A stretch of DNA of 64,000 nt, taken from Neofusicoccum parvum. Taxonomy: Eukaryota; Ascomycota; Dothideomycetes; Botryosphaeriales; Botryosphaeriaceae. Location of the stretch: the NCBI GenBank assembly GCA_020912385.1, contig CP087223.1, forward strand, positions 496,001 through 560,000, written 5' to 3'. The notes under the pieces were generated by a model that saw nothing but the letters and a program-made list of their open reading frames with translations, made no database searches and had not been told where the DNA came from. A program made the position numbers and the translations under genes. Positions 53,980 to 64,000 of this stretch are shown here, in pieces; the stretch's first letter is position 1, and each line of letters starts with the position of its first letter.

Positions 53980-54318
53980 CCTTGTATATTATTTTAATTA
54001 CTACTATTACTAGTCCTTCCCTAGTCTAGATAGAGTAGGCCAAGGTTAGTTCATCTAGATATAGTAGGAGAGGGGGGATCCTAGTCTTATATTCTAGTAT
54101 TTACGTAGGGGTGGACTTATAGGTATCTATTATAGTATATAGGTATTAGAGTCTGAAGCCTTAGGAGAAGCCTTAGAGGATTATTAGTAGGTTATATAAT
54201 ACTAAGTAATTCTTATATTTAAGTTGTTTTCTTCTTCTACTTTCTTTTCTTCTCTCCTTAAGTCTTAGCTTAACGTATATAGCGTAATAAACCTTTCAGT
54301 AATCATCCTAAAATTAAG
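53980..54318 (-). mobile_element. LINE-B internal fragment
   Basis: 'tagtccttccctagtctaga' through 'gaggggggatcctagtctta' matches LINE-B near 57300-57420. Heavily mutated and truncated on both sides. The right part, 54190-54318, is AT-rich without a match. Confidence 0.6.
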
Positions 54319-54330
54319 CCCTAATATATA

Positions 54331-55238
54331 TAAATAAATAAATAGATTTATTTTCATCCCGATTTAGCTCCCTTACGGGTCCATGCGGGGTAGGCTATCT
54401 ATAGTAGTTTATACGAGGGGGAAAATCTTTCCTAGGTAGAAAACCTCTCCTCTCTTTTATATTAGATACGTTACCTCTTCTTTTCCCGTTTTTCTACTTA
54501 CTAGTAGTGGCTACTATAGTAGTCCTATAATTATCCTAGGTATTAATTCCTAGCTCTCTTATTCCATCCTAGTCTCCTTAGTCCACTGGGTCCTCCTAGT
54601 TCTCTTAGTTTTCCTGGTCTATTTCCTTCGCTAGGCTAAATTAGCCTAGTAGCCCCAGCTTTAGAAACCACTCTATAGCTATATAGACTCCTTTCTTTAT
54701 TGTTAGTAGAGTGTAGTAGTCTATAGTTTGAGCTTTATAAAGTATCTAGGCTCTGCCTACTTGGAAGTAAGGATAGAATAAGAGGATATACTTTAGAGTT
54801 TATCTATACTAGCCGTATAGGCATGTAGGGCTTGGATGGTCTAGTACCTTACGTCTAGAGAGGTAGTCCTCTAGTCTAATATATTCTGTTCTTAGTAGGG
54901 TAAGGAGTATACTCTGTGGTTTTAGTAGGCCACTGTGTAGTTGCCTGATCTTTAGGTTCTAGAGTGAACTCTAGGCTACTAGCCTCTTCTCCTATCTGGT
55001 TTACTCTATCCACCTCTTTTTCCACTGCTCCCTTATTACCATGCGGAGTTGGGTCCTCTATGGTAGTTTCTATGTATTAGGTGGGCAGCTACTAAGGAGG
55101 GAATTTACTCTCCCCTTAAGCAGCTTCCCTCTAGCTGGGCTAGCTATTCCCTTTATACTGAATACTACTCTAGCTACTACCTTAATGTCCCTATATATTG
55201 CCTTAATTACTGCTATTGCTGGTCCTTCCCTGGTCCGG
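54331..55238 (-). mobile_element. LINE-B 3' copy a
   Basis: Begins with the LINE-B tail and 'tttattttcatcccgattta', followed by 'tccatgcggggtaggctatc'. It is 5'-truncated at 55238. The 12-bp target duplication 'ccctaatatata' is at 54319-54330 and 55239-55250. All frames are closed by TA-type mutations. Confidence 0.85.
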
Positions 55239-55250
55239 CCCTAATATATA

Positions 55251-56396
55251 TAGATAGATAAATTTATTTTCTTCCCGATATAGCTCCCTTTTAGGTCCAT
55301 GCGGGGTAGGCTATCTGTAATATTTTATACGAGGGGGAAAACCTAATCTTATAGATGGAAAATCCTTCTTTTCTTCTTGGATTAGTTACCTCTACTTATT
55401 CCGTTTTTTCTACTTACTAGTAGAAGCTACTATAGTAGCTCTATATTTACTAGGTATTAACCTTAGCTCTTTCTTTCTCCTATGTCCTAGTACTAGTCCT
55501 CCTAGCTAAGATTCTAGTTCTCCTAGTAGTTCTCCTAGTAGACCTTCTTAGCCTCCTAGTCCATCTCTCTTGCTAGACTAAACTGGTTTAGTAGTCCTAG
55601 GTGTAGAAACTACTTTATTACTGCTTAGGCCTCTTTCTTTATTAATAGAAGGGTATAGTAGTCTATAGTTTCTACTAGTTATAGTATCTATGCTCTGCCT
55701 TCTTAGAAATAGGGGTAGAATAAGAGGATGTACTTTAGTGTTTACTTATACTAGCTATATAGGTAGGCTAGACTGGGGTGGCCTAGTATCTTACGCCTAG
55801 AGAGAAAGTCTTTAAGACTAATATTTTTAGTGCATAGCTAGGTGAGGAGAGTGCTTTATAGTTTAGTAAGTTTACTATAGAGCTGCCTGATTTTTAGATT
55901 CTAGGATACGCTTTAGGCTACTAGCTTATTTCTTCTCTTCTATATAGTTTACTTTATTTACCTCTCCTTCTACAGCTCTCTAATTACCATGCGAAGCCTG
56001 GTTCGCTCTAGATATTTTTAACTTATAGGGGGGTAGTTACTAAGGAGGGAGTCTAGTCTCCTCTCTAGTAGTATTCTTCTAGCTGGGCTAGAGGCTCCCT
56101 TAGTATTTAGTATAGCCCTAGTAATTATCTTAATGTCCCTATATATATTCTTAACTACTATAGCTACTGGTCTCTTTTTACTTCTAATTATCTATGCTAG
56201 TGTAAGCTCGTTTATATAGAGTAAGAGAGGGGTAATCCCAGTCTTATACTCTAGTATTTAGATAGGTGTTAACTTATATACTCTAGAGATAGTATGTAGG
56301 CATTAGCTTTGAATTTTTTTAAGGGGTTTAGCTACTGTCTTTCTTACTCCTAGGGTTCTTTCTAGGGTGTGCTACACCCTACAGCCAAGGTAAGAA
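55251..56396 (-). mobile_element. LINE-B 3' copy b
   Basis: A second copy in the same orientation, tail at 55251 and 5' truncation at 56396. The right flank 'ctaatatata' (56397-56406) repeats most of the same target sequence. It reaches further 5' than copy a and includes the 'gtgctacaccctacagccaa' region. Confidence 0.8.
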
Positions 56397-56406
56397 CTAA
56401 TATATA

Positions 56407-57449
56407 TAAATAAATAAATAAATAGATTTATTTTCATCCCGATTTAGCTCCCTTACGGGTCTATACGGGGTAGGCTATCTATAGTAGTTTACACGAGGGG
56501 GAAAATCTTTCCTAGGTAGAAAACTTCTTCTCTCTTTTATATTAGATGTGTTACCTCTTCTTTTTCTATTTTTCTACTTACTAGTAGTGGCTGCTATAGT
56601 AGTTCTATAATTATCCTAGGTATTAATTCCTAGCTCTCTTATTCCATCCTAGTCTCCTTAATCCACTAGGTCCTTCTAGTCCTCTTAGTTTTCCTGGTCT
56701 ATTTCCTTCGCTAGGCTAAATTAGCCTAGTAGCCCTAGCTTTAGAAACTATTCTATAGCCGTATAGACTCCTTTCTTTATTATTAGTAGAGTACGGTAGT
56801 CTATAGTTTAAGCTTTATAAAGCATCTGGGCTCTACCTGCTTAGAAGTAAGAATAGAATAAGAGGATATACTTTAGAGTTTATCTATACTAGCCGTATAG
56901 GTATATAGGGCTTAGATGGTCTAGTATCTTACGTCTAGAGAGGTAGTCCTCTAGTCTAATATATTCTATTCTTAGTAGGGTAAGGAGTATACTCTATAGT
57001 TTTAGTAGGCCACTATATAGTTATCTAATCTTTAGGTTCTAGAGTGTACTCTAGGCTACTAGCCTCTTCTTCTATCTAGTTTACTCTATCTACTTCTTTT
57101 TCCACTGCTCTCTTATTACTATGCGGAGTTAGGTCCTCTATAGTAGTTTCTATATATTAGGTAGGTAGCTACTAAGGAGGGAGTTTACTCTCCCCTTAAG
57201 CTACTTTCCTCTAGCTGGGCTAGCTATTCCCTTTATACTAAATACTACTCTAGCTACTACCTTGATGTCCCTATATATTACCTTAATTACTGCTGTTGCT
57301 GGTCCTTCCCTAGTCTAGATAGAGTGGGCCAAGGTTAGTTCATCTAGGTGTAGTAGGAGAGGGGGGATCCCAGTCTTATATTCTAGTATTTACGTAGGGA
57401 TAGACTTATAGGTATCTACTATAGTGTATAGGTACTAGTTCTAGATCTT
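56407..57449 (-). mobile_element. LINE-B 3' copy c, cut by the chromovirus LTR
   Basis: A third copy in the same orientation, nearly colinear with copy a through 57310 and extending to 57449, where the chromovirus LTR begins. The missing 5' part should lie beyond the other end of the chromovirus, outside the window. Confidence 0.8.
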
Positions 57450-57921
57450 TATAACGGAGTACCTTCTACTACTCGACTTTAGAGTCGTCGGGTAGGAGTT
57501 AGGTAACTGAAGAGTTTACCTTAAGGATAAGAATAGATAAGGATAAGCGAGAAGAGAAATAGGATATTTATATAAGGATAAGAATATACGTAATAAGACT
57601 CATTACTAGTAATAAATAAGATTACTACTTTGAGTTAACTATAAAGGGTTAAGTATCTAGCTAAGTGAGTGTACTTATATACTATAGGAAAGCTATAACA
57701 ATCTAGATACCCCTTATAGATATAAGGGTTGGATGGCCCTCGTGGATATAAGGGTTAGATAATCCTTATAGATTTAAGGGTTGGATCTATTCTGATCTAA
57801 TATAGGTCCTTATAGAGCTATATATAGTACTATACGTAATATCTTCCTTAGCGTTTATTCTTACGCCTATAGTCTACGCTTCCTATCTTCCCTTATCTCT
57901 ATCGGATTAGGGTTCGTAAAA
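57450..57921 (-). mobile_element. 3' LTR of the chromovirus (472 bp)
   Basis: Plus strand 'tataacggagtaccttctac' to 'ttagggttcgtaaaa', 472 bp. Read on the minus strand it would begin TGTTACGAACCC and end CTCCGTTACA before mutation. Internal direct repeats 'tataagggttggatggccct' occur near 57720-57790, as in the split solo LTR at 28000-28080. The left flank is LINE-B. Confidence 0.85.
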
Positions 57922-57940
57922 CTACCTCCCCCCTTAAGGA
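57922..57940 (-). other. Polypurine tract of the chromovirus
   Basis: The minus strand reads 'ccttaaggggggaggtag' immediately next to the LTR. A purine run at this position is the second-strand primer of LTR retrotransposons and fixes the element's orientation as minus. Confidence 0.8.
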
Positions 57941-58024
57941 TCATCGGCCTGATAATTTCCCTGTAGGATTATATCTTTCTATCTATAGGTTTCTACTTCC
58001 TCTTACTCCCTATATTCCTTCACT

Positions 58025-58795
58025 ATGTCCAAGCGTAAGCGTATTAACTAGAAGGCTAAGTAAGAGTCTTTAGCTATAAAGATCGATCTTTTTAGTAAAG
58101 TAATACTAGTTCCTTATAGTACTTGCCTCCTCGCGAATGCGAAGCGTAAGGTAGGTATACTAGAGGTCGTTTACTAGATGGATCTTAGTTATAACTGTTA
58201 TAGTAAGTGTGCTCGTAGGGGTTTAACTGCCTATAATAGGAGTAGTTTAGAGGATTCTAACTATTTATTTCTCTCCTTCCTTTAGTTAGCCTTTTTATTA
58301 ACTTTCTTAGTTTTCCGGTTGAAGCGCGCCATTGATAAGGCTAAGGCTAAGAAGTAGATAGTTCTTAACCTACTTTAGAGGAATATAAGTCAATTATAGC
58401 GTGTATAGAAATAATAGGAATTACTAAAGCAGCGTAGTAGCTTGATAATTTCTAAGAAGGCTTAGATTATTAAGGAGTTAGAAGAGTTAGCTCGGTTAGA
58501 GAATACTATAGAGGCTAGGGACGCTATTAACTCTAAGAGTACTAAGAAAGGACGATCGCTAAAGCGTTTATATAGCGCGTTCTTAGCTAATACCGTTATA
58601 GGTCTATCCTAGTCTATTAGATCTCCTAGGGCTGGTTCTAGTACTATACCGCCTAAGGGTTCTAAGCTAGCTAATTAGGCGCGGTAGTCTCTGCTTTCTA
58701 AGTATAGTTCTACCTATTTCAATAGTTACGTCTCCTTCGAGTATTCTAAGACGGCGGTAGTGGGCGTTCTAGGTTTTAATAGTAGAACTTATTAA
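58025..58795 (+). pseudogene. Antisense ORF of the chromovirus, RIP-mutated
   Basis: A 256-codon frame starts 'MSKRKRIN' and keeps register to a TAA at 58793-58795 despite several TAG and few TAA stops. It contains 'TCLLANAKRK', 'MDLSYNCYSKCARRGLTAYN' (a Cys-rich, zinc-cluster-like stretch with apparent Cys-to-Tyr losses) and a long charged coiled-coil ('IIKELEELARLENTIEARDA'). It lies between the pol end and the 3' LTR on the opposite strand. I recall similar Cys-rich plus coiled-coil ORFs beside fungal gypsy elements, but cannot check. Function unknown. Confidence 0.55.
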
Positions 58796-58797
58796 TA

Positions 58798-61700
58798 AGT
58801 TCTCTATATCTATCGTAGTTTTTAAATAGTTCCTAGGTGTTATCCTAATCTCCTTCCTACTAGAGGAGGTATTTAAACTAACCGTTAATATAGCTACTAT
58901 TAAGTATCTTTTCTATAACCTAGTCTTAGTTTTTATTAGTGTCGGGATTCTCTAGTCTTATTTCTTCCGTTTAGCGTAACGGGGTGGCATTGGCTAGTAC
59001 GGGTTCGAGTAGTACTATATAGAAAACTAGGTGTATCCGTATTGTTTTTAGTAATTTAAGGCGGTAGTTTACTTTTTCTAGTTTTTCTACGATCTCGAAT
59101 GGTCTAATTTTCTTAAAGTCTAGCTTATTGTTTAGTTATTTAGTCTTGATGTTTTTTCTAAGGAGGTAGACCTTATTCTTCTCCTTAAGCTTTAGTGCCT
59201 CCTAGTACCATCTATTATAGTATCTTAATATGAGGTGCCTATTATATTTAAGATCGAGCTAGAGTTGTTAATAAAGTGCTTTTAGTTAGTCGGCTTTAAG
59301 GATTCTTTTCTAGGTAAGGCTCTAGCTTGGGATTAGCTCTTAGTAGGTGGTTGGTTTAAATCTATAGTTAGCGTAGAATAGGGACTTCTATATTATAGAT
59401 ACCTTCGTACTGTTATATACGAATTAAGCTAGTAGGAGTAGTTTAACCTAGTTATCTTAGCTGTAGTTTAGGTAGTAGCGGAGGTATTATTCTAGAGTCT
59501 AGTTTATCCGTTCCGTCTAGCCGTCTGTTTATAGATACGCTGTGGTTAAGAGCTTATATTTACTTCTAAGTTACCGTATAAGGGTTTACTAGAAGTAAGA
59601 GGTGAATAGATGATTCCTATCTAATACTAGCTCGTCTAGTAGCCTATAGTTGCCGAGGATCGTCCTAAGGAATGTATAGGCTAATTCCTCTACGTTTACC
59701 GATTTAAGGTAGGGTAAGTAGTAGGCGTACTTCGTAAGCCTATCTACTATTATAAGGATAGAGTCGTATTTAACCTTTATAAGCGGTTCTTCTAACTAGG
59801 GTAGATCTATAATAAAATTAAGGGTTATTAACTACTATAGCCTTTCTAGCGCCGCTAGGGGCTGGAGGTTCCTATATAGGGCGTGTCTCGAGGCCTTACT
59901 ACGTAAGTATAGGTTATACTATAAGATTACTACCTTAACGGTTTTTCTTAGCTCTAGGAAGTAGAAGTTTCTCGTGATTTACTCGATCGTTTTTTTAATA
60001 CCTTGGTATCCGTATACTAGAGCTTCGTAGAGGTCCTTAACGAGTATTTTATAGAGTTTAGTAGGTACGTAGACTAGTCTTAAAAATAGAAGGGTCCCTT
60101 CTTTATCTCTAGTAATCTAGGGGTCGTCTTCTTATTTTTTAAGTTCTTCTATACCGGTATCGCCTTTATAGGCTTCTTAAATCTATTACGTCTAGGTATT
60201 ACCTTCTAAGCGTATTACTGGCGCTAGGGCCCTTATAGAGATAAGTATACTATCTACTACTTCTTCTAATACTACGGGTTAATGCCTAGGTTTTCCTATA
60301 TTATAGTCTACTCTTCTACTTAGTATGTCTACGCGAGCGTTCTCTAATCTTTTTCTATAGGTAATCTTTATATTATAGGATACTAGCTCTTCTATCTATC
60401 TTACCTGTCTCCTTATAAGTTCCTTAGTGGTGATAAAGTAAGAAAGGTTCTTATAGTCGTAATAAACTATAACCTAGTATATAGCTCCTTCTAGGTAGTG
60501 TCTCTATTCTTTAAACGCGGTAATAATAGCTAGGAGTTCCTTATCGTAGACGTTATAATTAAGCTCTAGGGGTGTTATTTTCTGAGAGTAGTACGCGATT
60601 AGGTAGAGGCGATCTTATTTATCTAGTTAACTAATATAGGCGCTAATAGCGTAATCTGATATATTAGTTTCGAGGGTAATAGGTAGGTCTAGGTTATAAA
60701 TACCTAGGATAGGTGCCTTATAGAATATTCTCTTAAGCGAGTCGAACGCCTCTTGCTATACTTATTTCTATTTAAATCTATATTCCTTTTAGGTGAGCCT
60801 GGTTAAGGGTTTTGTTATCTTAGAGTAGTTTATAATGAACTTACGGTAAAAGTTAGTAAATCTAAGGAAGGACTATACTTCTTTTACTATCTTAGGTATA
60901 AGCTAATCTCTTATTACGTTAAGCTTAGCTTCGTCTATATTGATATGTCTAGGGGTGATAATAAACCCTAGGAACTCTATCTATTATGTGTACTATTTGT
61001 ATTTTTCTAGCGCGATTTGGAGATCCTTTTCCTAAAGTGCCTTTAGAACTTAATAGATATACTTAGTATGTTCCTTAAGTATATCTAAGTAGATGATAAT
61101 GTCGTCTAGGTAAGCCGTATAGAATACATCTAAATACGGATGTAGGGTATCGTTAACTAGGCTTTAGAACGTGTCTAGGGCGTTAGTAAGCCTGAAAGGT
61201 ATAATAGTGTACTTAAAGTGTCCTAGGCGTGTTCTAAATACGGTTTTCCATTCTTCTCCTTCTTTTATACGGACTAGGTAGTATCCTTCGTGGAGGTTAA
61301 ACTTTATAAAGTATTTTACTATCTTGAACTTATCCTGTAGTTCGTCTATTCTTAGGAGTAGGTACTAGTTCTTTACCGTAATATCGTTTAGCTATCGGTA
61401 GTTAATATAGAGTTATAGTTTACCGTTCTTCTTTAGGACGAATAGAATAGGGTATCCTACTGGTAATAATAACGGGTAGATATATTCTCTTTCTAGGTTC
61501 TTATCGATATATTCCTTTAAAGCCTTAAGCTTCTTTTCTAATAGGGAGTAGATTGACTTAAACGCTAGTTATATTTCTAGGATAAGGGGTATCTTATAGT
61601 TCTATAGCTTATACTCTAGTAATTGTTCTTTACCTCGTTCTTAGAAGATTCTTAGATATTTCTAGAATTTCTAAGGTACCGTTTCTAGCTCTAGTATTAG

Positions 61701-62600
61701 TACTGATTTTTTCGTAATAGGCCTTATAAATCTATTCTAGTCGCTATACCTAACTATTAAAATACCTTTCTCTAGGGAGCTTATCTTCCTATAGGTATTC
61801 CTTATAGCGTATTCCTAGTTAATCCTCTAGGGGTAGTCTTCTCTGACTAACTTTAGGTTGTTATTCCCTTCTAGTAGAACCCTATTATAGGAGCTTTATT
61901 ATATCTATACTATGATTCTCTACTCTATTTCCCGGCTAGGCTTAATATAAACTATATACGCTTTCTTACCTCTATACCTTATACGTCTTAGCGCTGTAGT
62001 AGATATTTTCTTTATTTTAACCGAGTCTTTTTAACTCTAGTAGACTAGGCCTTCTTAGCTCTAGTAGCTCTCAGTGGTGGGCTTCCCTATGCTACGTTTC
62101 GCGCTTACTAAGTGACGTTTATATGCTTTATCTAGGAACGTAATCTCGTTCGTTCCCTAGTAGATATAGGGCTCGTGTGTTCTAAGCTAGGGTATACCTA
62201 GGATGATATTATATTCTAGTATTTTTATAATATCGAGGTTGATTCTTTCTTAGTAATTATTAATAGTGACCGTTAACTAATCTATTTCTATCCTAATCCA
62301 TCCGTCGCTATAGTCTATAGCTGATCTATCTATAGTTAAGAGGCGATAGGGCTCGCTCTTAATAGCGTAGTATAGGCCGTGCTTAATAATAAAAGTGTGG
62401 CTAATAAGGTTTACGCTTACTCTACTATTAATTATAGCTCTAGCTAGCTTATTATTAATTTATATAGGGACTATAAGTTGTCTCTATAGATCTAGTCTAG
62501 TGAGTGATGTGCTATTCACTATGCGTAATACCTAGTTAAGGGATCTATCCTCCGGCCCCTCCTATAGGTCCTAATATTTAGGGAGGCCGTCTAGTTTTTT
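58798..62600 (-). pseudogene. Chromovirus pol (protease, RT, RNase H, integrase, chromodomain)
   Basis: Minus-strand translation across stops gives, in order: protease 'ARAIINSRVSVNLISHTF' (about 62440; DSG now NSR), RT 'LFVLKKNGKL' (about 61450) and 'YTAYLDDIIIYL' (about 61100), RNase H 'YYDYKNLSYFITTKELIRRQ' (about 60450), integrase core 'YDSILIIVDRLTKYAYYLPY' (about 59740), and a C-terminal chromodomain 'VIEKILNSSYING', 'FKYLL**EGD*DNT*EL' (about 58830-58910). The order PR-RT-RH-IN-chromodomain identifies a Ty3/gypsy chromovirus. Stops are mainly TAG at Trp and Gln positions. Confidence 0.85.
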
Positions 62601-64000
62601 AACTACTAGGAGTCTTAAGCTGGGTATTCGCCTTCTAGAACCTAGATCTATTTAGTACGTATGCTATCTTAGTGGGAGTGCTATTCGTAGGGCTTATTAT
62701 CCCGGATTTCCTATTCGACTATATAATAGTCCTTGATATCGATACCTAGGATCTATATCCCTTTAGCTAGGTTGCCGTTTTTAGTTAGAAGCTTCTATAT
62801 AAGGCCTCAGTTACTAGCTTAGCTAAGTATCGTATTAAGGAGTTCTTCTTTCTATAGGGGCTTCTTCTATTCCTTAGTTTCTAGATTTTCCTCTGGTTCT
62901 AGGGTGCTATTATATATTTCCCCTATATCGCTGTTGACTAGTTCTTCGTCCCTTAGGAAGTTATTAATAAAGTTATCGATCTCTACTACCTCCTTATTAT
63001 AGGTTACTAGTGTAATCTACCTCTTTCTAGGCTTCTTTAGGTACTATCCGGTAGCGTCCTTATTGCTTTAGTAGGTCTAATAGTTATTATTATAGTATGC
63101 TATCTAGCTTAGTGAGTTATAGTTATCTAGTTAGTATACTATTATCGTAGTTTTTTAGTTTACTACGGAGGGGTTCTTCTCCTTTTAGTTTTACGGGTTT
63201 TATAGGTAGTTATAGCTGTACTTCTAATCTTTACTATAGTAGATATAGAGCTTATTCTTAAAGCGTTACTTCTATTCTTCTATTTATTCTAGGCGTGGGC
63301 CTTGGCTTTTATTATTCCTATTCTTACTCTAGCGTTAGTTCTAGTTGCCTTCTCGGTTAGTATTATTAATTTCTATAGCGTCTCCTTCTTCCTACGTATT
63401 TCGTAGGCGTGCTGGCTGTATTATATTAGTAGGGTAGTACTTAGAGCGTCTTTCCTAGAAGCGGTTATTAAGTCGCCTAGTGAGTTTAATTATATCGTCA
63501 AGTTTCTTAGGGTAGGAGTAGAAGGCTATAGCGTCTTTAATATTTAGCTTAAGTCCCTTATAGAAGTAATCCCTTTATACTTAGTCTAACTATCCTTTAA
63601 GGAAGGCGGCTACTTACTTAAAGTTAGAGGTATAGTCGGCTACTAATTCCTTCTATTAGATTTCTATAATCTTCTAGGTTGCCTGTTAGACTTTATTAAC
63701 GTCGTTAAAGGCCTGTTTTAGGTGGGTTATGAATTTACCGTAGTTGTTAAATATATTCTTAGTAGTCTAGGACTCTACCGTCTTGGATTTATAGAGATGT
63801 TTATTAAGATAGGGTTTAAACTATCATTCTACTATTCCGCGTAGGTAGGTTAAGGTGAAGAGGACCTTGTTTTCTTTATACTTAAATTAGTCGCTATAGA
63901 TCCTAATATACTGTTTAAGTTAGAATACGAAGCCTTATAGCTTCTAATAGTTCCTATTAAAGGTATTAGGGTTTCTAATTTTAATCTTACGTGTTTTTAG
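62601..64000 (-). pseudogene. Chromovirus gag, continuing beyond the window
   Basis: Upstream of the protease on the minus strand lies a degenerate frame with a zinc knuckle near 63180-63250 ('FKNKLYIYYSKD*KYSYNYL', with Cys changed to Tyr), as expected for Gag. The remainder to 64000 is TA-mutated. The 5' LTR is not in the window. Confidence 0.6.

Noticed and set aside
1..64000. tRNA, rRNA, telomere repeats or a replication origin
   Set aside because: I saw no cloverleaf-like sequence, no conserved rRNA core motifs and no TTAGGG arrays by eye. A covariance search was not possible.

Overview
The window looks like a filamentous ascomycete (Pezizomycotina) chromosome segment, probably an accessory or repeat-rich region. 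Evidence: short introns with GT..CTAAC..AG signals; nested LINE (non-LTR) and Ty3/gypsy elements; and long TA-rich stretches in which element frames carry stops, mostly TAG, where related copies have TGG or CAG. That is the signature of CpA-to-TpA repeat-induced point mutation (RIP). I saw no bacterial operons, rRNA, tRNA or CRISPR. Species cannot be told from the sequence alone.

Layout. 1-18750: mostly GC-balanced but decayed sequence. It holds three TA-rich copies of a dispersed non-coding repeat (3.0-4.8 kb and 7.9-8.3 kb) with two long poly-G runs, two broken minus-strand genes (about 6.0-6.6 and 8.5-9.9 kb), and two intact-looking low-complexity minus-strand genes (13491-14129 and 15705-17003). 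19052-38237: a transposon nest. A near full-length LINE (LINE-A, minus, about 34122 to 22061) carries a solo LTR in ORF1, a 5'-truncated LINE-A in its endonuclease region, and a second solo LTR in its RNase H region; that LTR is itself split by another LINE (LINE-C, plus). LINE-B copies and a degenerate gag lie on either side. Most insertions can be ordered by exact target-site duplications (TSDs).

39.5-49.1 kb: a GC-rich gene island. It has a broken kinase-like gene divergent from a PD-(D/E)XK nuclease-like gene, a tandem-chromodomain protein with an acidic repeat tail, and an intact kinase-like gene whose catalytic Asp is Ser. The two kinase-like genes share a 33-codon first exon with a phase-0 intron directly after the VAIK-type lysine, so they are paralogues. 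49.4-64.0 kb: a second transposon zone with a 70-bp TG..CA element, solo LTRs, three stacked LINE-B insertions at one repeated target, and the 3' part of a minus-strand chromovirus (gag, protease, RT, RNase H, integrase, chromodomain, polypurine tract, 3' LTR), with a separate ORF antisense between pol and the LTR.

The nuclease-like, kinase-like and chromodomain genes plausibly form an accessory set in a transposon-rich compartment. A joint function is inference only.
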